Translations under genes and position numbers: made by a program
Shown: piece by piece, positions 1 to 5,983 of the stretch
Layout of the letters: each line of letters starts with the position of its first letter
Position numbering within the stretch: position 1 is the stretch's first letter
DNA from: Saprospiraceae bacterium
GTDB lineage: Bacteria > Bacteroidota > Bacteroidia > Chitinophagales > Saprospiraceae
Reading direction: 5' to 3'
Length of the DNA: 5,983 bases
Assembly (NCBI GenBank): GCA_007128085.1
Contig: SKYC01000090.1
Span: 1 to 5,983, forward strand
The notes under the pieces: model-generated
What the model saw: only the letters and a program-made list of their open reading frames with translations
Told to the model about the DNA's origin: nothing
Databases searched by the model: none

Positions 1-1170
1 CAGCAAATTGAGGTTGAAGAGGTCCAGTTGGACGACATGGAGCCCATCAGAATACCCGACAACCTGGATTTTGCCATTCAGGGAAAGGTGGGCAGTATGG
101 AGTATTTTAATATGCCTTTTCGCGAGGTGAGCGGATTGATCGAAATTATTGATGGTGCCCTTCAGATTAAAGATTTTTCCGGCAATCTCTTTCGGGGTAA
201 AATGATCGTCAACGGATTGTACGATACGGCTGAAGAGATTCCTTTTATGAATATGAAGCTGGATCTCGAAACATTGGATATACCCGCTTCTTTTCAGCAT
301 ATCAGTACCCTCGCAGCCATAGGCCCCCTTTTTGAGTACATGAGTGGACAATTCAGCTCCTCATTGATTCTTGATACCCGTCTGGATCAGGGGATGATGC
401 CTATCTGGAACTCTTTCAACGCAGAGGGTTTCGTAAAGACATTGAATGCGCGTATTAACGATTTACCCGCTTTGGCTCAGGCCGCAGATCGACTGCAGTT
501 GAATTTTCTGAGAAGACTGAACCTGGACGATACGGAAAACTGGTTCCAGATTGAAGGAGGCCGATTTGAATTAAAGCCCATTAATCACACCATTTCAGAG
601 ACCGATATGGTTTTTTCTGGATTTCACCAAATAGGGGGAGAGATGGAATACCACATCAATGCCTCCGTTCCTAAGGATTTGATTGGGAAGGGAACGGTAG
701 GAAGTGGAGTAGTGAGTGGACTCAATTTTATTCAAAGCAAGGCCTCAGAACGCGGTTTTGATTTAGGGGGTGGTTCTCATGTGGATGTTGGTATACGAAT
801 AAGTGGTAGCCTTAGAAATCCAACCATAGGTATAGACCTGTTAGGTGTATCGACTGAAGAATCCCTTCGGGATCGGGCCGAATCTGAGGTGCGCGACAGA
901 ATAGAGGAGGAGAAAAAAGCCCTGGAAGATCGCGCTAGGGAAGAATTGGACGAGCGTCGAACCGAAATTGAAGATAAAGTGGAATCAGGAATCGATACGC
1001 TGCGCGAAAGAGCCCGGGAAAAGGAGCAGGAATTGTTAGATAAAGCCAGAAAAGAGGCCGAATCCAAATTGAAAGATGTCTTGAAAGATACCACCGATAC
1101 AACCATAGAAGAGATGAAAGAAAGGGCGAGGAGGTTCAATCCATTTAGGAAACAAAATGACGATGGTTAA
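1..1170 (+). CDS. AsmA-like envelope protein, C-terminal part (5' end outside window)
   Basis: The frame is open from base 1, so the gene is cut by the left edge and only its last 389 residues are seen; the TTG at 28 is not a credible start. The visible part resembles the C-terminal half of Bacteroidota AsmA-family proteins. It has alternating beta-type segments such as residues 48-75, then ISGSLRNPTIGIDL at 267-280, a motif type common near the end of AsmA/YhdP/TamB-like repeats. Proteins of this group are usually inner-membrane anchored, span the periplasm and are linked to lipid transport or outer-membrane homeostasis. After about residue 286 the fold gives way to a highly charged Glu/Arg/Lys helix, probably coiled coil, to about 376, ending in a short FNPFRK-containing tail. 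The stop TAA lies 48 nt before the next gene with no terminator visible, so the two may be cotranscribed. The family call comes from recalled sequence character, not a search. Confidence 0.72.
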   Translation, partial: QQIEVEEVQLDDMEPIRIPDNLDFAIQGKVGSMEYFNMPFREVSGLIEIIDGALQIKDFSGNLFRGKMIVNGLYDTAEEIPFMNMKLDLETLDIPASFQHISTLAAIGPLFEYMSGQFSSSLILDTRLDQGMMPIWNSFNAEGFVKTLNARINDLPALAQAADRLQLNFLRRLNLDDTENWFQIEGGRFELKPINHTISETDMVFSGFHQIGGEMEYHINASVPKDLIGKGTVGSGVVSGLNFIQSKASERGFDLGGGSHVDVGIRISGSLRNPTIGIDLLGVSTEESLRDRAESEVRDRIEEEKKALEDRAREELDERRTEIEDKVESGIDTLRERAREKEQELLDKARKEAESKLKDVLKDTTDTTIEEMKERARRFNPFRKQNDDG

Positions 1171-1218
1171 TTTCATTGGGCACTTAATTTCTCTGTAAAA
1201 TAAATTTTCAAATAATCC

Positions 1219-2457
1219 ATGACGAATAAATCCATAGGGGTCAAACCCAGGTCTGTATATGCAATTGTCTGCGCACTCGCATTCCTTTTTTTTCTGAGTG
1301 CATTGACGGAAAGCTCGGCTGGCAAGCCGGATGTAAAACTCGCTGAAGATGTGATAGTAGGGGCAGAAAGAATGGAGCAGCTTTTGCCTGTAATCGGTGA
1401 CAAAAGGGTTGGGTTGGTCGTCAATCAGACGTCGATGGTTGGGGAGAGCCACTTGGTGGACACACTGCTCAGTGAGGGTGTTAAGGTGAAAAAAATCTTT
1501 GCTCTGGAACACGGTTTTCGAGGGGATGCAGATGCAGGGGCGCATATAGAAGACAGCAGAGATCCAGCTACCGGCCTTGAAGTGATTTCTCTCTACGGGC
1601 AAAACAAAAAGCCCCTTGAAAAGGACCTTGAGAATATAGACCTCATCTTATTTGATATTCAGGACGTTGGAGCGCGGTTTTATACCTACATCAGTTCTCT
1701 GCACTACATCATGGAGGCCTCGGCCGAAAATGGGGTCGAACTGGTAGTCACCGACAGACCCAATCCGAACGGATATTTTGTGGATGGACCGGTATTGAAA
1801 TCGGGTTTCGAGTCTTTTGTAGGAATGCATCCTGTCCCGGTAGTTCACGGTATGACGATAGGGGAGTACGCTTTAATGATTCAGGGGGAGTCGTGGATTT
1901 CTTCTGCAGAAAATCTTCGCCTTCGAGTAATTCCCTGCTTGAATTACGATCACAGTATGACTTATGACCTTCCCGTTCCACCATCTCCAAACCTTCCAAA
2001 CCTGAGATCGATCCTATTGTACCCCTCACTTTGTTTTTTTGAGGGAACACAGGTGAGCGTAGGCCGCGGTACCCATCTGCAATTTCAGTTGATTGGAAGC
2101 CCCTATGTCAATGAGGGAGATACCAGTTTTACTCCCCGGAGCTTACCCGGTGCTACCCATCCGCCATTTCTTGACGAACTGTGCAACGGGTACTCTTTTT
2201 CCCAATATACCCATAAGGATTTGACGAAAAAAGGAAAAATTGATTTGAATTATCTGTTGACCTTTTACAGGAATTTCCCCGAGGACAAAGATTTCTTTCT
2301 CAGAAATAACTTTTTTGACCGACTGGCAGGGACGGATGAATTGAGGAATGCCATCGTCCAAGGCTTGTCTGAATCTGAAATTCGAGCTCAATGGAAAAAG
2401 GACCTCGACGATTTTCAAAAAGTCCGTAAGCGCTATTTACTCTATCCGGACTTTTAG
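1219..2457 (+). CDS. namZ: Exported DUF1343 protein, probable exo-beta-N-acetylmuramidase NamZ
   Basis: This 412-residue protein carries the hallmarks of the DUF1343/NamZ family (GH171). They are ALEHGFRG at 95-102 followed by DAGAHIEDSRD, LEVISLYG at 120-127, FDIQDVGARFYTYISSL at 145-161, DRPNPNG at 179-185 with VDGP at 188-191, and the terminal YLLYPDF. Characterised members (Bacillus subtilis, Tannerella forsythia) remove MurNAc from the non-reducing end of peptidoglycan fragments for cell-wall recycling. The Glu in ALEHG is a good catalytic candidate by conservation, which I infer. The N terminus looks like a signal peptide: basic residues K4, K9 and R11, a hydrophobic core at 13-29, and a possible cleavage after Ala34, suggesting periplasmic action. 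Cys18 lies inside the core and does not make a good lipobox. The ATG is fixed by an in-frame TAA at 1213-1215. There is no Shine-Dalgarno sequence, only an A/T-rich leader. Length is normal for the family. No amiE- or nagZ-like partner is in view. Confidence 0.93.
   Translation: MTNKSIGVKPRSVYAIVCALAFLFFLSALTESSAGKPDVKLAEDVIVGAERMEQLLPVIGDKRVGLVVNQTSMVGESHLVDTLLSEGVKVKKIFALEHGFRGDADAGAHIEDSRDPATGLEVISLYGQNKKPLEKDLENIDLILFDIQDVGARFYTYISSLHYIMEASAENGVELVVTDRPNPNGYFVDGPVLKSGFESFVGMHPVPVVHGMTIGEYALMIQGESWISSAENLRLRVIPCLNYDHSMTYDLPVPPSPNLPNLRSILLYPSLCFFEGTQVSVGRGTHLQFQLIGSPYVNEGDTSFTPRSLPGATHPPFLDELCNGYSFSQYTHKDLTKKGKIDLNYLLTFYRNFPEDKDFFLRNNFFDRLAGTDELRNAIVQGLSESEIRAQWKKDLDDFQKVRKRYLLYPDF
2418..2455. 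terminator. Candidate bidirectional terminator in the namZ / lolD convergent junction
   Basis: A perfect 9-bp inverted repeat, AAAAGTCCG at 2418-2426 and CGGACTTTT at 2447-2455, encloses a 20-nt loop. It begins with A and ends with T runs, so transcripts from either strand end the stem in U residues: CTTTTAGATTTTAT on the plus strand, and five consecutive T on the minus strand. The spacing fits lolD termination just past its stop. For namZ the stem lies inside the last codons, with the right arm overlapping the stop TAG. The loop is long and the G/C core short, so this would be a modest intrinsic terminator at best. The protein segment it encodes is a conserved family ending, so coding constraint could partly explain the bases. 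Confidence 0.42.
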
Positions 2458-2460
2458 ATT

Positions 2461-3114
2461 TTATCCCTTCAGAATGCCATCCGCCATCAGGTATTGCTTG
2501 TCGCACATATCGCCCAACTCTTTGTTGTGAGTAACAATTACGAAGGTCGTATTCAGATCTTTCCGGAGTTTGAGAAATAAATTGTGCATTTCTTCTGAGG
2601 ACTGGCTGTCCAGGTTTCCGGTGGGTTCATCGGCAAAAACCAGCAGTGGTTCATTGACCAATGCTCTCGCTACTGCAACTCTCTGTTGTTCACCGCCTGA
2701 CAATTGTTCAGGCTTGTTTTGCAGTCGATCACCCAAACCGAGATAGCCCAGTAGTTCCTCCGCTTTTGCCAGGGCTTTTTTCTTTTCCACCTTTTTTATA
2801 AGAGCGGGAATGGCCACATTTTCAAGTGAGGTAAATTCCGATAGAAGGTGGTGAAATTGAAATATAAAACCGATATGTTCATTGCGGAATCGCGCCAGTT
2901 TTTTAGAGGACAACTCAAATGGATTTATACCATTGATGATCAATTTGCCGGAGTCCGGCTTATCCAGCGTTCCGGCAATGTGCAATAAGGTTGATTTCCC
3001 GCTCCCGGACTTACCCAGTATTCCAATCAATTCACCTTGTCCGACCTGCAACGATGCACCTTTTAGCACCTCCAATTGCCCGTAACTCTTTTTTAAATTC
3101 TCAATCTTTAACAT
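2461..3114 (-). CDS. lolD: LolD-like ABC transporter ATP-binding protein
   Basis: A complete 217-residue ABC ATPase with every expected motif. Walker A is GKSGSGKST at 34-42, the Q-loop Gln86 sits in FIFQFHHLL, the signature is LSGGEQQR at 138-145, Walker B is LLVFADEP at 157-164 followed by TGNLD, and the H-loop is His196 in VTHN. The short length, the FQFHHLL segment and the TGNLD D-loop place it in the LolD/MacB/FtsE group. LolD powers LolC/E-type permeases that release lipoproteins from the inner membrane for transfer to the outer membrane. The enzyme would act as a dimer on the cytoplasmic face. No permease gene adjoins it here; stand-alone lolD genes are common in Bacteroidota, but a MacB-type exporter ATPase is the main alternative. 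It is transcribed toward namZ, ends 3 nt from it, and has a well-formed promoter upstream (3188-3159). No Shine-Dalgarno sequence is visible. Confidence 0.9.
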   Translation of the reverse strand: MLKIENLKKSYGQLEVLKGASLQVGQGELIGILGKSGSGKSTLLHIAGTLDKPDSGKLIINGINPFELSSKKLARFRNEHIGFIFQFHHLLSEFTSLENVAIPALIKKVEKKKALAKAEELLGYLGLGDRLQNKPEQLSGGEQQRVAVARALVNEPLLVFADEPTGNLDSQSSEEMHNLFLKLRKDLNTTFVIVTHNKELGDMCDKQYLMADGILKG

Positions 3115-3158
3115 GCTGCAATGTAGCTTTTTTTTCTGATTTTGCTCGATTCTGACCG

Positions 3159-3188
3159 CAAAAATACGATTTAAAACCCCTATTCCAA
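3159..3188 (-). promoter_or_regulatory. Bacteroidota-type promoter for lolD
   Basis: Read on the minus strand, TTG at 3188-3186 is followed after exactly 19 nt by TATTTTTG at 3166-3159. This matches the -33 TTG and -7 TAnnTTTG elements used by the primary sigma factor of Bacteroidota. Transcription would begin about 5-8 nt further on, near 3152, giving a leader of roughly 35-40 nt that contains an A-rich tract (from the T run at 3128-3135) before the lolD ATG. The start point is inferred from spacing only. Confidence 0.62.
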
Positions 3189-3229
3189 TCGCTTACTTAC
3201 TCCATCTGTTTATTTTATGCCGGATTAAA

Positions 3230-3246
3230 ATTCAAAAAATTTGAAT
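3230..3246. repeat. 17-bp palindrome, possible operator
   Basis: ATTCAAA at 3230-3236 and TTTGAAT at 3240-3246 form a perfect 7-bp inverted repeat around AAA. It lies about 40 bp upstream of the lolD -33 element. The size and symmetry suit a dimeric regulator site, but in DNA this rich in A and T such a repeat could arise by chance. No regulator gene is in the window. Confidence 0.2.
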
Positions 3247-3260
3247 ACATTCAGGAACTC

Positions 3261-3319
3261 GCATGCAACTTATTTTAATCATTCACCTTTGTGAAATTTT
3301 TGATTAAAAAAGTTCATGC
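3261..3319. repeat. Long imperfect inverted repeat / hairpin, function unknown
   Basis: Twenty-four base pairs form in four blocks around a CTTT loop (3287-3290). They are GCATG 3261-3265 with CATGC 3315-3319, AACTT 3267-3271 with AAGTT 3310-3314, TTTTAATCA 3273-3281 with TGATTAAAA 3301-3309, and TTCAC 3282-3286 with GTGAA 3291-3295. The only unpaired bases are C3266, A3272 and a 5-nt bulge at 3296-3300. It stands upstream of both flanking genes, so it is not a terminator for either. A small structured RNA, a dispersed palindromic repeat, or a DNA-level regulatory cruciform are all possible. No dedicated promoter is visible beside it. Confidence 0.55.
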
Positions 3320-3536
3320 TCGTTTCATTTAATTCTTTGAGTAATTTGGAGTATCAATTTGAAAATTAAAATTAAATTTCTTAAAATATCTTCAGGTTAT
3401 TCTGGTTAAATTATGGAACTGATATTTCCGGAGCGTTTATTAATTAAACCATCAGTTGGAAATGACAGTACAGACCACATTTATAAAGACTCGTGAAATA
3501 ATTTAGTTTTTCTTTAAATAAATCCGATGGATTACA

Positions 3537-3581
3537 TTTCCATCTATTGTTAAGAAAAGTTATATTTGCGCATTATTTTTG
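3537..3581 (+). promoter_or_regulatory. Probable promoter for the glycosyltransferase genes
   Basis: TATATTTG at 3561-3568 is a perfect match to the Bacteroidota -7 element TAnnTTTG. The base positions 20 nt upstream read TTTC (3537-3540), a weak -33 element. A second perfect -7 match, TATTTTTG at 3574-3581, has TTG at 3547-3549 upstream, at a slightly long 24-nt spacing. Either would start transcription just ahead of the ATG at 3599, giving a very short leader. Two overlapping -7 boxes make the exact start uncertain. Confidence 0.45.
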
Positions 3582-3598
3582 GTTAACTGATTCCATTT

Positions 3599-4831
3599 AT
3601 GAAGATTCTTCAACTCTGCAAAAAATTTCCCCTTCCTTTAAAAGATGGTGAATCAATTGCTGTAACGTACCTGAGCAGAGCATTGCACGAACTGGGTTGC
3701 GAGGTTACCTTGCTGACCATGAATACCACCAAACACTACATAGATTATGAAAGTGTGTCCGATCAGGCCGGACATTACAAAGAAGTGCATACGGTGGATA
3801 TTGACAACACCCTCAAACCAGTGGAGGCTTTTAAAAACCTCTTCTCTGCTGACTCATACCACATTTCTCGTTTTAGATCCGATCAATTCGCGCAAAAATT
3901 AGAAGAAATTCTAAAAAGAGAAGAATTCGATATTGTACAGCTGGAAACATTATACCTGGCGCCCTATATGGATGTTATCCGAAAACATTCGGAGGCCTTG
4001 GTGGTTATGCGCTCCCACAATATCGAACACGAAATATGGGACAGAATTACCCAAAACACTCAGTTTTTACCAAAAAAATGGTACATCAAATACCTTTCGA
4101 AAAAGCTCCGGAATTTTGAATTGGGGGTATTGAATGAATACGACTTCCTGGTGCCTATTTCCCAGCGGGATTTGCACAAATTCAGAGATTTGGGGTATGT
4201 CAATGGGGCGCAAACCATTCCCATTGGAATCGACTTCAAAGACTACACACCCAATATGGCCTCCTTTGAAAAGAACCCCAGTGTCAGTTTTATTGGGTCC
4301 CTCGACTGGATACCCAATTACGAGGGCATCAATTGGTTCTTGAATAAAGTCTGGCCACAGGTACACCGGGAAATCCCGGATTTGGAACTGCACATAGCTG
4401 GAAGAAATACACCCGATGATCTTTACCAATGGGCAAAATCAAAGGTTTTGATCCACGGGGAAGTCAGAGATGCGCGCGAATTCATCAATCAACATCCCAT
4501 TATGATCGTGCCCTTGCTCTCCGGCTCTGGTATGCGAGCCAAAATCCTTGAAGGAATGGCACTGGGTAAAGTGATCATTACAACCTCACTTGGATTGGAA
4601 GGTATTCCTGCAAAAAATAAAAAAGAAGTTTTGGTGGCAGATACACCGCGTGAGTTTTTAAATCATTTCAAATTTTGCATGGATCAGCCGGAGGGGATGA
4701 TTCATATCTCCCAAAATGCTCAGACCTTTGTCAAACACCACTTTAACAATTACCACCTTGCCAAAGATTTGATACAGTCCTATCAATCTTATATGAAAAC
4801 CCACGGATTCAAATTGGCCAATCCGATCTAA
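3599..4831 (+). CDS. GT4-type (GT-B fold) glycosyltransferase
   Basis: A complete 410-residue retaining-type glycosyltransferase of the GT4 (Glycos_transf_1) kind. The N-terminal acceptor half opens with MKILQLCKKFPLPLKDGES, a beta strand and loop typical of these enzymes, and contains MRSHNIEHEIW at 137-147. The C-terminal nucleotide-sugar half has FIGSLDWIPN at 231-240, LELHIAGRN at 262-270 and PLLSGSGMRAKILEGMALG at 305-323. Glu318 is the conserved C-terminal Glu of the EX7E motif; the first Glu position is Ser310, as in the related subfamily reading GSGxRxKxLE. There are no membrane segments, so it is probably cytoplasmic or peripheral at the inner membrane, adding a sugar to a polysaccharide, lipopolysaccharide or lipid-linked precursor. 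Donor and acceptor cannot be told from sequence. The ATG follows an in-frame TAA at 3584-3586. It is followed after 33 nt by a second glycosyltransferase with no terminator between. Confidence 0.9.
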   Translation: MKILQLCKKFPLPLKDGESIAVTYLSRALHELGCEVTLLTMNTTKHYIDYESVSDQAGHYKEVHTVDIDNTLKPVEAFKNLFSADSYHISRFRSDQFAQKLEEILKREEFDIVQLETLYLAPYMDVIRKHSEALVVMRSHNIEHEIWDRITQNTQFLPKKWYIKYLSKKLRNFELGVLNEYDFLVPISQRDLHKFRDLGYVNGAQTIPIGIDFKDYTPNMASFEKNPSVSFIGSLDWIPNYEGINWFLNKVWPQVHREIPDLELHIAGRNTPDDLYQWAKSKVLIHGEVRDAREFINQHPIMIVPLLSGSGMRAKILEGMALGKVIITTSLGLEGIPAKNKKEVLVADTPREFLNHFKFCMDQPEGMIHISQNAQTFVKHHFNNYHLAKDLIQSYQSYMKTHGFKLANPI

Positions 4832-4864
4832 AGTCGGGTTGGGATGTAGCTTTTTATAAAATTG

Positions 4865-5983
4865 TTGAATTTGGATCTCGTAATTATAACTTCCAGAGTA
4901 CCTTATCCTTTAGAAAAGGGCGATAAACTGAGGGTTTTTCATCAAATCAGGTATTTGTCTCAAAAGCACAACATATATTTACTGTCTCTATGTGCAAACG
5001 AATCTGAAATTCAGGAGGGGAAGGCAGAAATGGAAAAATACTGCAAAGAGATCCACTTTTTTAAAATTCCACTGTGGAAGAGATACTTACAACTGCCCAT
5101 GGCATTGTTTTACGGAATGCCCTTTACGGTAAAGTACTTTTTTAACGGTTCTATCAGGAATAAAATTCAGCGACTCATCCTGAAAATCAATCCCGACCAC
5201 ATCTATTGCCAGTTGATTCGAACGGCATCTTACGTGAGAAAAATGCCATATACCAAGACCATTGACTACATGGATTCTTTTAGCCTGGGATTTAAGAGAA
5301 GGGCTTCGCGTTCTTCGCTTTTTCTCAAACCCGCCTTTTACCTGGAAAGTAAAATGCTGGCGACCTATGAGAGCAGTGTATACAAAGATTTTAACAGGCA
5401 CACCATCATTTCTAAACAAGACAGAGAGAGTCTCGATATACTGTCTAGAGAAAATGTACAGATCATTCCCAACGGAGTCGATCAGGACTTTTTTTATCCT
5501 CGTCCGGCTTCCGAGCCGGAATATCACCTCCTCTTTTGTGGAAATATGGGGTATGCGCCCAATGTAAAGGCCGCTCAGTATATTTATGAATTGGCTCCCG
5601 TTTTGAAAAATCGCATTCCCAACCTCAAAATACTGATTGCTGGTGCAAGACCTCACCCCATGGTAAAGAAAATGCACGGAAAGCACGGTATTGTAATCAG
5701 CGGATGGATGGATGACATCAGAGAGGCCTACTGGAATTCCATGATCAACATCGCTCCCATATTTACCGGATCGGGCTTGCAAAATAAAATGTTGGAAGCA
5801 ATGGCCTGTGGAATTCCCTGTATCACTACAGAAATAGTAGGACGCTCAGTGGGTGGTCAGGCGGAAAAGGATTACCTGATCGCAGCCGATAAAGAGGAAT
5901 TTTCAGAAAAAATTTCAGCACTTGTAAACGACAGTAAAAAGAGAAATATACTGGCGGAGAACGGCCTTAAACTAATACGCAAA
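4865..5983 (+). CDS. Second GT4-type glycosyltransferase, TTG start, 3' end outside window
   Basis: An open frame of 373 codons runs to the right edge without a stop. No ATG lies between the in-frame TAG at 4847-4849 and codon 56 (5030-5032). The protein needs its N-terminal strand, ITSRVPYPLEKGDKLR at 8-23, so a TTG start is required. I chose TTG 4865, which gives MNLDLVIITSRVPYP; TTG 4862 and 4871 are alternatives. Later motifs are IIPNGVD at 200-206, LLFCGNMGYAPN at 222-233, LKILIAGARP at 254-263, and IFTGSGLQNKMLEAMACGIP at 299-318 with conserved Glu311. The first Glu of EX7E is replaced by Ser303. The KGDK start and the LQNKMLEAMA block recall the sugar transferases linked to exosortase/EPS systems (TIGR03087-like), a resemblance from memory. 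It lies 33 nt after another glycosyltransferase, so the pair probably belongs to one envelope-polysaccharide operon. Usual family length is about 380-410, so little is missing. Confidence 0.87.
   Translation, partial: MNLDLVIITSRVPYPLEKGDKLRVFHQIRYLSQKHNIYLLSLCANESEIQEGKAEMEKYCKEIHFFKIPLWKRYLQLPMALFYGMPFTVKYFFNGSIRNKIQRLILKINPDHIYCQLIRTASYVRKMPYTKTIDYMDSFSLGFKRRASRSSLFLKPAFYLESKMLATYESSVYKDFNRHTIISKQDRESLDILSRENVQIIPNGVDQDFFYPRPASEPEYHLLFCGNMGYAPNVKAAQYIYELAPVLKNRIPNLKILIAGARPHPMVKKMHGKHGIVISGWMDDIREAYWNSMINIAPIFTGSGLQNKMLEAMACGIPCITTEIVGRSVGGQAEKDYLIAADKEEFSEKISALVNDSKKRNILAENGLKLIRK

Larger units (their letters stand above)
3115..3598. other. A/T-rich divergent intergenic region (484 nt)
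   Basis: This spacer separates lolD (leftward) from the glycosyltransferase genes (rightward). It is much more A/T-rich than the flanking genes; for example, only 15 of 60 bases in 3301-3360 are G or C. It holds a promoter for each side, a perfect 7-bp inverted repeat at 3230-3246, a long imperfect hairpin at 3261-3319, and complementary segments around 3417-3463. The longest small plus-strand frame I noticed with an ATG is 27 codons at 3413-3496. It has no visible promoter or ribosome binding site, so I do not call it a gene. I see no tRNA, no known riboswitch core and no insertion-sequence ends. Confidence 0.8.

Noticed and set aside
1171..1218. A possible promoter ahead of namZ (TTG at 1176-1178, TAAATTTT at 1201-1208)
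   Set aside because: The -7 element lacks the final G and the spacing is 22 nt. The short gap is better read as an operon junction.
1036..1602. A 188-codon open frame on the minus strand
   Set aside because: It straddles the ends of the AsmA-like gene and namZ in antisense. Both plus-strand genes have strong family signatures, and this frame is Cys/Phe/His-rich without domain character.
3121..3132. A 12-nt repeat, ATGTAGCTTTTT, shared with 4844-4855
   Set aside because: It is two copies of a short T-rich string in unrelated contexts and opposite roles; chance is sufficient.
3284..3291. CACCTTTG as a -7 element inside the hairpin
   Set aside because: It mismatches the first consensus T, and no TTG lies at a suitable distance upstream.
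4832..4864. A terminator between the two glycosyltransferase genes
   Set aside because: A short T run follows AGC, but no stem of useful length precedes it; the 33-nt gap fits cotranscription.
5087..5782. A 231-codon open frame on the minus strand
   Set aside because: It lies wholly antisense to the second glycosyltransferase, whose plus-strand frame carries clear GT4 motifs throughout. The minus-strand translation has no recognisable domain.
1..5983. Phage, insertion-sequence, CRISPR, toxin-antitoxin or defence genes
   Set aside because: All long credible frames are accounted for by envelope and glycosyltransferase families, and no terminal repeats or regular repeat arrays are present.

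Overview
The window looks like chromosomal DNA from a member of the Bacteroidota. Three things point there. The gene families are typical of the phylum: an AsmA-like protein with a charged tail, a DUF1343/NamZ protein, a stand-alone LolD-type ATPase and paired GT4 glycosyltransferases. Start codons lack Shine-Dalgarno sequences and sit behind A/T-rich leaders. The best promoter, on the minus strand at 3188-3159, fits the Bacteroidota pattern TTG-N19-TAnnTTTG exactly. I cannot assign a genus from sequence alone.

Layout. (1) 1-1170, plus strand: the C-terminal 389 residues of an AsmA-like envelope protein whose start lies outside the window. (2) 1219-2457, plus: an exported DUF1343 protein of the NamZ exo-beta-N-acetylmuramidase family, 48 nt downstream and probably read with it. 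(3) 2461-3114, minus: a LolD-like ABC ATPase that converges on namZ with only 3 nt between the stop codons; an inverted repeat inside the namZ end (2418-2455) could terminate both. (4) 3115-3598: a very A/T-rich 484-nt divergent spacer with a promoter on each side and a striking imperfect hairpin at 3261-3319. (5) 3599-4831, plus: a complete GT4-type glycosyltransferase. (6) 4865 to the window end, plus: a second GT4-type glycosyltransferase with a probable TTG start, cut off by the right edge.

The genes share an envelope theme. The AsmA-like protein and LolD belong to families acting in lipid or lipoprotein traffic to the outer membrane, NamZ acts on peptidoglycan fragments, and the two glycosyltransferases probably begin a surface-polysaccharide or lipopolysaccharide operon. 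No mobile element, CRISPR array, tRNA or rRNA is visible. I see no convincing new multi-gene system. The least explained element is the 59-nt hairpin in the divergent spacer.
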